The notes: a model not told the origin generated them from the letters alone. 64,000 nt of DNA from Bradyrhizobium sp. SRS-191 (GCF_024586915.1 NZ_JANBVS010000015.1:1-64000), one strand, 5' to 3'; counted from the stretch's first letter, positions 1 through 8,019 are shown. Made by a program: numbers and translations.

Positions 1-1
1 C

Positions 2-319
2 TCGAACCTGACCTCGGGCACCGACTTCCTCGACAACAACTCGGCGAACAAGGTGATCACGCTGCTGAACAGCGCCAGCTCGACGCTGCGCTCGGAAGCC
101 TCGACCTTGGGTTCGAACCTGTCGGTGGTGCAGATCCGTCAGGACTTCAACAAGAACCTGATCAACGTTCTGCAGACCGGTTCGTCGAACCTGACCTTGG
201 CCGACACCAACGAGGAAGCGGCGAACAGCCAGGCGCTGTCGACCCGCCAGTCGATCGCGGTGTCCGCGCTGTCGCTCGCCAACCAGTCGCAGGCCAGCGT
301 GCTGCAGCTGCTCCGCTAA
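2..319 (+). CDS. Flagellin, C-terminal part (5' end outside window)
   Basis: The frame is open from base 2 to the TAA at 317-319, so only about the last 105 codons of the gene are inside the window. The product would be a filament subunit: the visible part is the C-terminal D1/D0 helical region of bacterial flagellins (Flagellin_C), with the heptad-like run QIRQDFNKNLINVLQTGSSN and the typical end LQLLR. It is almost identical to the C-terminus of the complete flagellin that follows at 552-2120, differing at only a few residues (for example SSTLRSEASTLG against STSIRSEASSLG). A strong rho-independent terminator follows 31 bases after the stop, so this gene is transcribed separately from the next one. 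Confidence 0.93.
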   Translation, partial: SNLTSGTDFLDNNSANKVITLLNSASSTLRSEASTLGSNLSVVQIRQDFNKNLINVLQTGSSNLTLADTNEEAANSQALSTRQSIAVSALSLANQSQASVLQLLR

Positions 320-350
320 GGCTAAGGCGTTCTCAAACAAACATCGGAAG

Positions 351-380
351 GCGGCGGGGGAAACCCCCGCCGCTTTTTTT
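351..380 (+). terminator. Rho-independent terminator after first flagellin
   Basis: A perfect 10-bp stem (GCGGCGGGGG, loop AAA, CCCCCGCCGC) is followed directly by seven T residues. It lies 31 bases downstream of the flagellin stop codon. Confidence 0.92.
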
Positions 381-474
381 GCGCCTGGTTCAAGGCCTTG
401 GCCCGTATCAATACTGGTTGGAGAGCAGGGGGGAGACCGCGGCCACCGCCGTAACCAGGCGTTAAGCAAGAAAT

Positions 475-490
475 TTAAAGTGCCATTAAC
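475..490 (+). promoter_or_regulatory. Putative CtrA binding site upstream of flagellin
   Basis: TTAA at 475-478, seven bases, then TTAAC at 486-490. This is the full TTAA-N7-TTAA consensus recognised by the cell-cycle regulator CtrA in Caulobacter and relatives. It lies 62 bases before the flagellin start. The region is AT-rich (further TTTTAAAA at 494-501), as expected for a promoter. Binding is an inference from sequence. Confidence 0.5.
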
Positions 491-551
491 CATGTTTTAA
501 AAGTACCTGTTCTAGAACCGCCTGGTGAATAACTAGGAAGGTTTCACAAAC

Positions 552-2120
552 ATGTCCGGTATCGTTCTTTCGGCTTCGGTTCGCCAAAACCTGCTGGCGC
601 TGCAAAACACTGCATCGCTGCTGGCCACGACTCAAAACAACCTGGCCACCGGCAACAAGGTCAACACGGCGCTCGATAACCCCACCGAATTCTTCACCGC
701 GCAATCGCTCAACAACCGCGCGAGCGATATTGCGAATCTGCTCGACAGCATCGGCAACGGCGTCCAGGTTCTGCAGGCGGCGAATACCGGTCTGACCTCG
801 CTCCAGAAGCTGGTCGACAGCGCAAAGTCGATCGCGAGCCAGGTCCTCCAGGCGCCCACAGGTTACACGACCAAGTCGAGCGTCACCTCCGCCGTCATTC
901 CGGGCGCCACAGCCAACAACCTGCTGGGCAGCTCGTCGAACAAGTTCGTGGTCGGCAGCGCCGTCAATAACGACAACACCACGCCGGTCGCCATCACCGG
1001 CACGACAAGGTTGTCGGGTACGCCGGGCTCGAGCTCGAACGATCTGGCGAGCAGCGTCACGACGGGCGACACCCTGGTGGTCAACGGCGTGGTCTTCACC
1101 TTCGTCGCCGGCTCGGTCTCGGCCGGAACCAATATCGGCGTCGGCGACACGGTCAGCAATCTGCTTGCCGCGATCGACTCGGTGACGGGCGCAACTGCGA
1201 CGCCCTCCTCGGTAACCGGCGGCCAGATATCGGTTGCCACGGGTACGGCACAGGATCTGACGATATCGGGTACGGCCCTGGCCAAGCTCGGATTGACGGC
1301 CGGAACGACCACACGCAACCCGCCTGCATTGTCAGGACAGACACTCACCATCGCCTCGACAGGAGGCGGCGTCGCCACGAACATCACATTCGGCACGGGC
1401 GCTTCGCAGATATCGACTCTGGCGCAGCTGAACACTGCACTCGCCACGAACAATCTGCAGGCGAGCCTGAGCACGACCGGGCAACTGACGATCCTCACCA
1501 CCAACGAGGCAGCGTCGTCGACGATCGGCGCAGTGGCCGGCTCCTCGACAGCGGCAAGCCAGGCGTTCAACGGCGTGACGGCGTCCACCCCGGTGGCGGA
1601 CACCAACTCGCAGACGACCCGCGCAGGCTTGATCGCGCAGTACAACAACGTGCTGGCGCAGATCAACACCACGGCGCAGGACGCATCGTTCAACGGCATC
1701 AACCTGCTGAACGGCGACACGCTGAAGCTGACCTTCAACGAGACCGGCCGGTCGACCCTGAACATCACCGGCGTGACGTTCAACAGCACCGGCCTCGGCC
1801 TCTCGGCGCTGGTGGTCGGAACCGACTTCCTCGACAGCAACTCCGCCAACAAGGTGCTCACCACCTTGAACAGCGCCTCGACCTCGATCCGCTCCGAAGC
1901 ATCGTCGCTCGGTTCGAATCTATCGATCGTGCAGATCCGTCAGGACTTCAACAAGAACCTGATCAACGTGCTGCAGACCGGCTCGTCGAACCTCACTCTG
2001 GCCGACACCAACGAAGAGGCCGCCAACAGCCAGGCGCTGTCGACCCGCCAGTCGATCGCAGTCTCCGCGCTGGCGCTGGCCAACCAGTCGCAGGCGAGCG
2101 TGCTGCAGCTGCTGCGCTAA
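552..2120 (+). CDS. Flagellin with large middle insertion
   Basis: Complete flagellin of 522 residues, a subunit of the flagellar filament exported by the flagellar type III system. The ATG at 552 has an AGGAAGG ribosome site 8 bases upstream. Residues about 1-95 form the conserved N-terminal D0/D1 region (NLLALQNTASLLATTQNNLA, then VLQAANTGLTSLQKLVDSAK). Residues about 350-522 form the C-terminal D1/D0 region ending LQLLR. The middle, about residues 110-345, is Ser/Thr/Gly/Ala-rich with no cysteine and has repeated beta-type stretches (TVSNLLAAIDSV, ISTLAQLNTALAT). It resembles the DUF1522-type insert of bradyrhizobial flagellins and is probably the exposed, variable face. Its C-terminus nearly equals that of the preceding gene, so the two are paralogues. 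The gene is flanked by its own CtrA-like box and its own terminator. Confidence 0.95.
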   Translation: MSGIVLSASVRQNLLALQNTASLLATTQNNLATGNKVNTALDNPTEFFTAQSLNNRASDIANLLDSIGNGVQVLQAANTGLTSLQKLVDSAKSIASQVLQAPTGYTTKSSVTSAVIPGATANNLLGSSSNKFVVGSAVNNDNTTPVAITGTTRLSGTPGSSSNDLASSVTTGDTLVVNGVVFTFVAGSVSAGTNIGVGDTVSNLLAAIDSVTGATATPSSVTGGQISVATGTAQDLTISGTALAKLGLTAGTTTRNPPALSGQTLTIASTGGGVATNITFGTGASQISTLAQLNTALATNNLQASLSTTGQLTILTTNEAASSTIGAVAGSSTAASQAFNGVTASTPVADTNSQTTRAGLIAQYNNVLAQINTTAQDASFNGINLLNGDTLKLTFNETGRSTLNITGVTFNSTGLGLSALVVGTDFLDSNSANKVLTTLNSASTSIRSEASSLGSNLSIVQIRQDFNKNLINVLQTGSSNLTLADTNEEAANSQALSTRQSIAVSALALANQSQASVLQLLR

Positions 2121-2497
2121 GCGCTGCGGCGACGATCCCAACTCTTGCGAAGCGGCGGGCCTTGCCCGCCGCTTTTGCTTTTGCTCGTAGGCTCATGCTT
2201 TGCTGGCGCCGCGGGCGTATCCGTTCGCGGCCGAGATCCCTTCGCCTGTTGCGCGAACGCGTCTTATAGACGCTCCGTCGATCGTCATACGCGGCGAATG
2301 CGCGTCGACTTTTTTTCGAACAATTTGAATCGGTGCGTTCGCACCATGTTAAGAGATCTCGCAGGCACGGTTGTTTTCGGTATCTGCTGATATCGAGAGG
2401 CGAAATCCGCTAACAGCTGCTAACCATATTTTAAAGGCACGCAACGTACAAAATCCGTGCAGTTTGTTGGTGTCCCAGCGTCAGTCCGGAGTACTTG
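2121..2497 (+). other. Intergenic region flagellin-flaF
   Basis: After the terminator at 2150-2176 there is a 320-base stretch without a credible gene. It holds a small hairpin GGTGCG-TT-CGCACC at 2332-2345, an AT-rich tract around 2310-2330, and a direct repeat GCTAAC...GCTAACC near 2408-2424. It probably carries the flaF promoter. I see no complete TTAA-N7-TTAA site here. Confidence 0.5.
2150..2176 (+). terminator. Rho-independent terminator after second flagellin
   Basis: Stem AAGCGGCGGGC, loop CTT, GCCCGCCGCTT, followed by a T-rich tail (TTGCTTTTG). It lies 29 bases after the stop codon. Confidence 0.9.
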
Positions 2498-2863
2498 ATG
2501 TCATATGCCGCTCAAGCCTATGCACGCACGTCGCAAACGACGGCATCACCACGGGAGATCGAAGCGCAAGCATTGTTGAAGGCGGCACGGCAGCTGCAGG
2601 AAGTCCAGGCCAATTGGAATGGTCCCGATCGCAGCATGTACAAGGCGCTGCTGTTCAATCGCCGCCTGTGGACGATCTTCATGAGCGCCATGGAAGCGGA
2701 GGACAATCCGAACCCGCTCGACATCCGGCAGAACATTGCCAATATCGGCGTCTTCGTCATGAAGCAGACGATCGAGATGCAGATGGACCCGGATCCGGCG
2801 AAGCTGAAGTCGCTGATCGATATCAACTGCCACATTGCTGCGGGCCTCTCCGGCCGCAGCTGA
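2498..2863 (+). CDS. flaF: Flagellar biosynthesis regulator FlaF
   Basis: A 121-residue FlaF protein. In Caulobacter and rhizobia FlaF is needed for flagellin production or export and acts with the translational regulator FlbT. Family features are the early ARTSQTTASPREIEAQALLKAARQL segment, the central NRRLWTIFMSAMEAEDNPNPLDIRQNIANIGVFV core, and the end with D-x-K-L-K-S-L-I-D-I-N. The start is the ATG at 2498 with GGAG 7 bases upstream; a TTG directly before it would add one residue. It lies downstream of the flagellins, as usual for this gene. The usual partner flbT does not follow; the next 480 bases contain no recognisable gene. Confidence 0.93.
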   Translation: MSYAAQAYARTSQTTASPREIEAQALLKAARQLQEVQANWNGPDRSMYKALLFNRRLWTIFMSAMEAEDNPNPLDIRQNIANIGVFVMKQTIEMQMDPDPAKLKSLIDINCHIAAGLSGRS

Positions 2864-3347
2864 TCGACGGACGGGGCAGGGGCGGCATCGCCGTGGCTGA
2901 GATCACCAGCATCCTGTCCGCCTCCAGGAAGTCGAACGTGCTCGGCACGGCGCACAGCACCAGCAGAATGTCGACGTCGATCCGGCGCTCTGTCGGACCA
3001 GCCGGCGCGGCTAACATGCCACCGAGAGGCCCTTCATGCGGACGATCTCCGAAATGGAGGGCTTGTGGGCCAAGGTTCGCCAAGCGAGCGACGGCGTGAG
3101 CAAGTCTCCGGACGTGCTGATCAAGGACGGCGCGTTCAGAGCTGGGATACGACGTTCACGCTGGGGGGCGAGGAGCCCGGCCCGGGTCAAGAACGTGGTG
3201 ACTGACGCTGCTCCCGGTGAGAGCCGTCTCGGCGTCTCTTACGCGCCCCGGACGAGCTCGAGGGACATCGCGGCCTCATCATGACTGCACCGCCCATCGG
3301 GCGGCGCGCAGGTGGGCGTGGCGTGCGCGCACGCCCCGAGGCTCGTG
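2864..3347 (+). other. Gene-free region where flbT is often found
   Basis: About 480 bases between flaF and the FlaG-like gene. Open frames exist on both strands (for example 3036-3284 plus and 2823-3083 minus), but none has a ribosome site, a recognisable motif or the strong third-position GC bias of neighbouring genes. I found no FlbT-like sequence. It may be a decayed gene or a leftover of rearrangement. Confidence 0.45.
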
Positions 3348-3734
3348 TCAGGCGGTCCGGTCGGTCGGCATCACCCGCGGCGTATCTTCCTTTTGCAGAT
3401 CCTTCTGCATATCGAGCGTATTGAAGTAGGCCCGACGGCGAAGCACGGCTTCGTCCGGATATTGCGCCACGACCTGGTCGTTCCTGCGGTTGACCACCTG
3501 GAACACCATCGCTGCCGCTGCCCGGTCGTAATAGGCCTGGTGCGACACGAACAGCTCGTTGGCGGCATGCGCCGGCACGTCGTTGCGCACCGGGACGCCG
3601 CTGTCGGCGGCGGTCACGGTCTGGCTTGGAGGCAGGTCCGTGGGAACAGCGCTCGCCACCGCCTGACTCGACGGTTGGATCAACGGGGCCGCCGCAGGCG
3701 CCCCTACTGGTCTCACGCTGAAATCGGAACTCAT
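3348..3734 (-). CDS. FlaG-like flagellar protein
   Basis: A 128-residue protein. The C-terminal third (MVFQVVNRRNDQVVAQYPDE, then AVLRRRAY) matches the FlaG pattern of a short beta-hairpin followed by an 'I/Y-P-x-E-x-x-L' signature; the N-terminal 60 residues are Ala/Pro/Val-rich and probably disordered. FlaG proteins are associated with filament length and flagellin assembly in other bacteria, but the role of this variant is not known. The start at 3734 has a good GAGGAGG ribosome site. It lies downstream of the flgI operon on the same strand, after that operon's likely terminator, so it probably has its own promoter. Confidence 0.65.
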   Translation of the reverse strand: MSSDFSVRPVGAPAAAPLIQPSSQAVASAVPTDLPPSQTVTAADSGVPVRNDVPAHAANELFVSHQAYYDRAAAAMVFQVVNRRNDQVVAQYPDEAVLRRRAYFNTLDMQKDLQKEDTPRVMPTDRTA

Positions 3735-3885
3735 GGCAGCCTCCTCATGGCCATCGAGTCAATTCCCAACCCTATCCCGTTGCAACTATGCCGATGACCA
3801 ATCAACGTTATGTTAGGAAATAGAATGAACGTCGCGTTGTGTGGCGCGCCGGCCTTTTAAGCTTATTCGAGTGTTAAACGGCGAA

Positions 3886-3915
3886 AGCCGCGCGGCCCCT
3901 TGGGGCGGCACGGCT
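3886..3915 (-). terminator. Likely terminator of the flgI-flgJ-flbY operon
   Basis: On the minus strand an imperfect 14-bp stem (AGCCGTGCCGCCCC with GGGGCCGCGCGGCT, 12 of 14 paired) is followed by TTCGCCGTTT. It lies 41 bases past the last gene of the operon. Confidence 0.6.
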
Positions 3916-3955
3916 CTCAAACGTGGAGTGGAGGGCGGCTCGGCGCCGCCGAAGG

Positions 3956-4441
3956 TCAGAGTGTGCGGCTGACCGCGAGCGGGGTGAGGTGGCGCGCGCC
4001 GGGCGCGGCGCGGCGGCCGCCGGCGGTATAGGTGCTCGGGATGTTCTTGCGCTGCACCTCGGCATTGACGCCGCGCACGATCTTTTCCGAGATCGCATGC
4101 GCCGTGGCGAGGACGGTCAGGTTGACCTGCAGCATCGCCCTGAACGTGTCATGGTGGCGGTGGAGAGTCGCGAGCAGCTCCGGCGCGGTCTGCTTCATGA
4201 AATTCTGGCTGGCCTTGAGGCGGCCGACGGTGGTGACGTAGTGACGCGAGAGCTCGGTCTTCTTCGGACCGAACGCCATGCCTTCGGCCAGCTTGCCGGC
4301 GCGGACCAGCTCGGTCTCCTGCTCGATGACCGCGATCAGCTCGCTCATGACGCTGACCATCTCATCTGCGAGCGTGCGCGCCTCCGCCGCGCTCGCGGCG
4401 GCCGTGTAGGTGGTCTTCTTCGCCGGGCCCTGTGCGCTCAT
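3956..4441 (-). CDS. FlgN/FlbY-like flagellar protein
   Basis: A 161-residue, largely alpha-helical protein. Residues about 15-130 look like the FlgN family (long helices with LADEMVSVMSELIAVIEQETELVRAG and a later GRLKASQNFMKQTAPELL segment); the C-terminal 25 residues are basic and Gly/Ala-rich. FlgN proteins are export chaperones for hook-associated proteins. In Caulobacter the flgI operon contains a gene of this size named flbY, in the same order as here: flgI, the rod-binding gene, then this one. It starts 55 bases after the rod-binding gene and a terminator follows. The chaperone role is inferred from family and position. Confidence 0.72.
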   Translation of the reverse strand: MSAQGPAKKTTYTAAASAAEARTLADEMVSVMSELIAVIEQETELVRAGKLAEGMAFGPKKTELSRHYVTTVGRLKASQNFMKQTAPELLATLHRHHDTFRAMLQVNLTVLATAHAISEKIVRGVNAEVQRKNIPSTYTAGGRRAAPGARHLTPLAVSRTL

Positions 4442-4496
4442 TCGAAACTCCTGTCGGCGTGGGGCGCTGCGACCCCCGCGATGTCTACGCTTACGG

Positions 4497-4907
4497 TTAC
4501 GGTCTGGCTGTGCCGGCGCTGCTGGCTGAGTTGCTGCCGGAGTTGCTGTTCTTGGCTTGCTGCAGGATCAGGGTACGGAAGACGTCGTTGGAGATGCCGA
4601 CGCCGCCCGCCTTGGCGAAGTTCTTCGAATATTGTTCGGTCAGCATCGAGCGCCAGACGCCGGTGCCCGGCGTATCGCCGAACGGGCCCTCGCCCTTCAC
4701 GCCGCTCGTCATCTGCGAGAACATCGAGTTGAGGAACATCGCTTCGAAGTCGGTCGCGGTGGCCTTGGCCTTGGCCTGGGCCTTGGGGGAGACCTTGGTC
4801 AGGGCTTCCGAGAGCTCGATATCGGTGCGCGGCGTCGTCCTGGCGGCGGCAGACGGCATGCTGAGTGGCACGCGGCCGGCATAGGAGTCGACGAAGGAGG
4901 TGGCCAT
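4497..4907 (-). CDS. Flagellar rod-binding protein, FlgJ N-terminal domain type
   Basis: A 136-residue protein with only the N-terminal, rod-binding domain of FlgJ (core FEAMFLNSMFSQM, then GVWRSMLTEQYSKNFA and GGVGISNDVFRTLI). It lacks the C-terminal muramidase domain found in Salmonella FlgJ, as is normal in alphaproteobacteria. It would act in the periplasm as rod cap or scaffold while the rod passes the peptidoglycan. The ATG at 4907 overlaps the flgI stop codon (TGATG), showing translational coupling; a GTG at 4910 is also possible. The tail is Ser/Asn/Gly-rich. In Caulobacter the equivalent gene in the flgI operon is flaD/cheL. Confidence 0.88.
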   Translation of the reverse strand: MATSFVDSYAGRVPLSMPSAAARTTPRTDIELSEALTKVSPKAQAKAKATATDFEAMFLNSMFSQMTSGVKGEGPFGDTPGTGVWRSMLTEQYSKNFAKAGGVGISNDVFRTLILQQAKNSNSGSNSASSAGTARP

Positions 4908-6031
4908 CACATCACCTCGATGTCGGCTTCGATCGCGCCGGCGGCCTTGATGGCCTGCAGGATGCTGATCAGGTCGCGCGGGCCGATGCCGAGTCCGTTG
5001 AGGCCGTCGACGAGCTGCTGCAGGGACACGCCGTCCCTGACGATCGCGAACTTCTTGCCGTCCTCCTGGACGCCGACGCTGGTGCGCGGCGTGACCACGG
5101 TGCGGCCGCGCGACAGCGGGTTGGGCTGGCTGACCTGCGGGCTTTCGGAGATCGTGACGGTGAGGTTGCCCTGCGCCACCGCGACGGTGGCGACGCGAAC
5201 GTCGCGGCCCATCACGATGATGCCGGAGCGCTCGTCGATGACGATCTTGGCCGCCAGATCAGGATCGACCTGCAACTGCTCGATCTCGGTCAGGAAGGCG
5301 ACGACATTGCCTTTGAACTCCGCGGGGACGCTGAGCTGCACCGTCGAGGGGTCGATCGGCTCGGCCGTCTTGACGCCGAGGAAATCGTTGATGGCGGCTG
5401 CGATCCGCTTCGCCGTGGTGAAGTCGGCGTTGCGCAGCGCCAGCCGCACGTTCGGCAGCCGGTTCAGCGCGAACTCGATCTCGCGCTCGATGATGGCGCC
5501 GTTGGCGATGCGGCCGACGGTCGGCACGCCGCGCACGATCTTGGCGGCCTCGCCCTCAGCCTGGAAGCCGGAGATCGCGAGCGACCCTTGCGCGACCGCA
5601 TAGACGTTGCCGTCGGCGCCGAGCAGGGGGGTGACGAGCAGCGTGCCGCCCTGCAGGTTCTTGGCGTCGCCGAGCGCGGACACCGTGACGTCCATGCGCG
5701 TGCCCTGCGTGGCGAACGGCGGCAGGTTGCCGGTGACCATGACGGCGGCGACGTTGCCGGTGCGGATGGTGGCGCCGCGGATGTTGACGCCCATGCGCTC
5801 GAGCATCGCCTGCAGCGACTGCTTGGTGAACGGAATGTTGTTCAGCGTATCGCCGGTGCCGTTGAGGCCGACCACGAGGCCGTAGCCGATCAACTGGTTC
5901 TGGCGCACGCCTTCGATATTGGCGAGATCCTTGATCCGCGACGTCGCATGTGCGGACATGACAGTAGAGGCCAGCGCCAGCATGGCGGCGCAAGCGGCCT
6001 GAAACAGGCGCGTAAATCGGACGCGTCGCAT
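4907..6031 (-). CDS. flgI: Flagellar P-ring protein FlgI
   Basis: A 374-residue FlgI, the subunit of the periplasmic P-ring around the flagellar rod. An N-terminal signal peptide (FQAACAAMLALASTVMSAHA) is followed by the highly conserved start of the mature protein, SRIKDLANIEGVRQNQLIGY and GLVVGLNGTGDTLNN. The family features run to the end (GVQEDGKKFAIVRDGVSLQQ, then GIGPRDLISILQAIKAAGAI). The ATG at 6031 has GGGGAG upstream. It is the first gene of flgI-flgJ-flbY and is divergent from fliX. The length is normal for the family. Confidence 0.97.
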   Translation of the reverse strand: MRRVRFTRLFQAACAAMLALASTVMSAHATSRIKDLANIEGVRQNQLIGYGLVVGLNGTGDTLNNIPFTKQSLQAMLERMGVNIRGATIRTGNVAAVMVTGNLPPFATQGTRMDVTVSALGDAKNLQGGTLLVTPLLGADGNVYAVAQGSLAISGFQAEGEAAKIVRGVPTVGRIANGAIIEREIEFALNRLPNVRLALRNADFTTAKRIAAAINDFLGVKTAEPIDPSTVQLSVPAEFKGNVVAFLTEIEQLQVDPDLAAKIVIDERSGIIVMGRDVRVATVAVAQGNLTVTISESPQVSQPNPLSRGRTVVTPRTSVGVQEDGKKFAIVRDGVSLQQLVDGLNGLGIGPRDLISILQAIKAAGAIEADIEVM

Positions 6032-6302
6032 CCTATGCTCCCCTCGAACTCTGCAAGTGATCAGGTGGCCACTCCCATGACCGCATGATCGGCGTTAACT
6101 ATGCGAGGGCCGTGCCAGAGCGATGCTCCCGGCTAACTCATTGAAAGAGTGTGAAATCGATCTCGCGACTTGTTGCCATTCCGGGTGAGCCCGGAGGAAC
6201 GAAGCTGCCGCCCCGGCAGAATTTGCCGGGCCATTTACGCACCGTTAACCACGACGCAGCCAATCTCCGCACCGACACGCGAGAGCCTGCGGGGAGCCAC
6301 CG

Positions 6303-6716
6303 ATGCGCATCTACGGACCGAACGGCACGACGCTGAACACGTCGACCAGCTCCACGCGGAAGACGTCGTCAGGCGGCTTCAAGCTGCCTGACGCCGGGAC
6401 GACGCAGGAGACACGCGCGACCCTTGCACCGAAGCAGACCGCGAACATCGATGCGCTGCTGGCGCTGCAGGGCATCGAGGAGGATCCGGCCGAGCGCCGC
6501 AAGCGCTCGGTCCAGCGCGGCAAGCGCGCGCTCGACGTGCTCGATGACCTCAAGCTGTCTCTGTTGTCCGGCAAGCTCGACAGGACAATGGCGCTGCGGC
6601 TGCGCGACGCGGCGGCCGACCTGAAGCAGGCGTCGGGCGAGCCGGGACTGGATGCGATCCTCTCGGAGATCGAACTGCGCGTCGAGGTCGAGCTCGCCAA
6701 GGCCGGGCAGGGCTGA
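6303..6716 (+). CDS. fliX: Flagellar assembly regulator FliX
   Basis: A 137-residue FliX. In Caulobacter FliX binds the sigma-54 activator FlbD and couples early flagellar assembly to late gene transcription; it is also needed for early basal-body assembly. Visible family features are the N-terminal MRIYGPNG, the central IDALLALQGIEE followed by a basic segment, and the C-terminal LDVLDDLKLSLLSGKL and LDAILSEIELRVEVELAK. It is divergent from flgI with a 271-base gap, the same arrangement known in Caulobacter, so the two promoters may share control sites. No flbD is present in the window. Confidence 0.9.
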   Translation: MRIYGPNGTTLNTSTSSTRKTSSGGFKLPDAGTTQETRATLAPKQTANIDALLALQGIEEDPAERRKRSVQRGKRALDVLDDLKLSLLSGKLDRTMALRLRDAAADLKQASGEPGLDAILSEIELRVEVELAKAGQG

Positions 6717-6722
6717 AGCGAC

Positions 6723-6813
6723 CAAAGCGCGATGAGATCATCGCGCTTTGGGTCGTTGTCGGCGCATGATCTTGTCGGAAAACCGCTGCGCACTTTTCCG
6801 GATCATGCTCTAG
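6723..6813. repeat. Dispersed two-hairpin intergenic repeat, copy 1
   Basis: A 91-base element with a perfect palindrome AAAGCGCGATGA...TCATCGCGCTTT, then a segment GATCTTGTCGGAAAACCGC leading to a second hairpin ending GGATCATGCTCTAG. A clearly related copy lies at 61271-61374. The sequence matches my memory of a repeat scattered in Bradyrhizobium and Rhodopseudomonas intergenic regions. Its right end supplies the stop codon of the converging HxlR gene. Confidence 0.85.
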
Positions 6814-7184
6814 GCTGCTTTCGACGTCGCCTGCGCATCGTAGCGCCGCTGGGCGGCCATGACGTCCTTCAGATGCTGCTCGGCCCAGTCGCGCAGGGGA
6901 TCGACTGCCGCGGCCAAGGTCAATCCAAGCGATGTGATCGAATATTCAACCGTCACAGGAACGGTCGCGATCGCGCGCCGCCGCACCAGCCCGTCGCGCT
7001 CGAGGCTCTTCAACACCTGTGAGAGCATCTTCTGCGAGATGCCTTCGATCGAGCGGCGCAACTGATTGAAACGCAACGGCTCGTTGCGCAAGAGGATGAG
7101 GATCAGCACGGCCCATTTGTCGCCGACGCGATCGAGGATCTGTCGGGTGGGGCACAGGGCCGAATAGACGTTCGGGGCTCGCAT
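6810..7184 (-). CDS. HxlR-family transcriptional regulator
   Basis: A 124-residue winged-helix protein of the HxlR/DUF24 family. Signatures are the early cysteine in LCPTRQILDRVGDKWAVLIL, the helix FNQLRRSIEGISQKMLSQVL and the wing LVRRRAIATVPVTVEYSIT. Several members use the N-terminal cysteine (Cys11 here) to sense electrophiles or oxidants. It faces the NAD(P)-binding protein at 7330 across 145 bases that contain a TAGTTACTA pseudo-palindrome near 7251, a likely operator. The usual arrangement is that the regulator controls the divergent oxidoreductase. The stop codon lies inside the dispersed repeat at 6723-6813. Confidence 0.9.
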   Translation of the reverse strand: MRAPNVYSALCPTRQILDRVGDKWAVLILILLRNEPLRFNQLRRSIEGISQKMLSQVLKSLERDGLVRRRAIATVPVTVEYSITSLGLTLAAAVDPLRDWAEQHLKDVMAAQRRYDAQATSKAA

Positions 7185-7329
7185 CGGTTACTCCGGCGTG
7201 ACCTGGTGATCTCAAAGTGCGCTCTTAACACCAGCATTCGTTCCGCTATCTAGTTACTATCGGATACCAAGAGGGCCTCGTCCAGAGCCTCCGGTCCGAG
7301 CGAACGATCGCTAACGAAGGAGTTGCAGC

Positions 7330-7941
7330 ATGAAGATCGCCGTTGCCGGCGCCTCGGGCCGGGCCGGGTCGCGTATTACCGCCGAGCTCGCCAATCGCGG
7401 CCATCAGGTCACCGGCATCGTCCGGAATCCCGACAAGATCGAAAAGCACGCCAACGTCACGGCCGTGCAGGGCGATGCCAAAGACCGCGCCGCGCTCGCG
7501 AAGCTGTGGGCCGGCCATGACGTTGCGATCAGCTCGATCCACTTCCTCGCGAGCGATGCCGAGGCGCTGATCGGCGCCGCCAAAGATTCAGGCGTATCTC
7601 GTTACCTCGTGGTCGGGGGCGCCGGCTCGCTCGAGGTCGCGCCCGGCGTGCGGCTGGTGACGACGCCGAACTTTCCGGCCATCTACAAGGCCGAAGCGGA
7701 GAAGGGCGCGGCGTTCCTCGACCGCCTGCGCCAGGAGAAGGATCTCGACTGGACCTTCCTGTCGCCGTCCGCGATGATCGATTTCGGCGCCCGAACAGCC
7801 AAGTTCCGCCTCGGAACGGACCAGTTGCTGGTCGACGCCGAGGGCAAGAGCTTCATCACCTTCGAGGACTTCGCCGTGGCGATGGCCGACGAAATCGAGC
7901 GTCCGGCGCATCGGCGGGCCCGTTTCACGGTCGGTTACTGA
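7330..7941 (+). CDS. NAD(P)-binding NmrA/YwnB-like oxidoreductase
   Basis: A 203-residue atypical short-chain dehydrogenase with an N-terminal Rossmann motif GASGRAGSRI and the later RYLVVGGAGSL segment typical of the NAD(P)H-binding NAD_binding_10/NmrA-like family. The end is TFEDFAVAMADEIERPAHRR, also typical. The catalytic Tyr-x3-Lys of classical SDRs is present only loosely (IYKAEAEKG), as is usual here, so the substrate cannot be named; relatives act on quinones or are induced by stress. It is divergent from an HxlR regulator that probably controls it. The ATG at 7330 has AGGAG 6 bases upstream. Confidence 0.85.
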   Translation: MKIAVAGASGRAGSRITAELANRGHQVTGIVRNPDKIEKHANVTAVQGDAKDRAALAKLWAGHDVAISSIHFLASDAEALIGAAKDSGVSRYLVVGGAGSLEVAPGVRLVTTPNFPAIYKAEAEKGAAFLDRLRQEKDLDWTFLSPSAMIDFGARTAKFRLGTDQLLVDAEGKSFITFEDFAVAMADEIERPAHRRARFTVGY

Positions 7942-8019
7942 GGTAGCCCCAAGGACCCTGGCGCGCCCCGCCGGCCGGCCGCAATTTGGGCTGGACAACG
8001 GCAGGACGGCGGGGCGCCC

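Noticed and set aside
863..1864. Minus-strand frame opposite the flagellin middle region
   Set aside because: Val/Ala/Pro-rich mirror of the Ser/Thr-rich flagellin insert; no start signal.
1905..1925. GGTTCGAATC, resembling a tRNA T-arm
   Set aside because: It lies inside the flagellin coding sequence and no cloverleaf surrounds it.
2823..3083. Minus-strand frame containing VPSTFDFLEADRML, faintly like a FlbT segment
   Set aside because: The similarity covers about eight residues only, the rest does not fit FlbT, there is no ribosome site, and the orientation would be opposite to flaF.
4865..6088. Plus-strand frame of 407 codons opposite flgI
   Set aside because: flgI on the minus strand is a clear, full-length family member. 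The opposite frame is a composition artefact.
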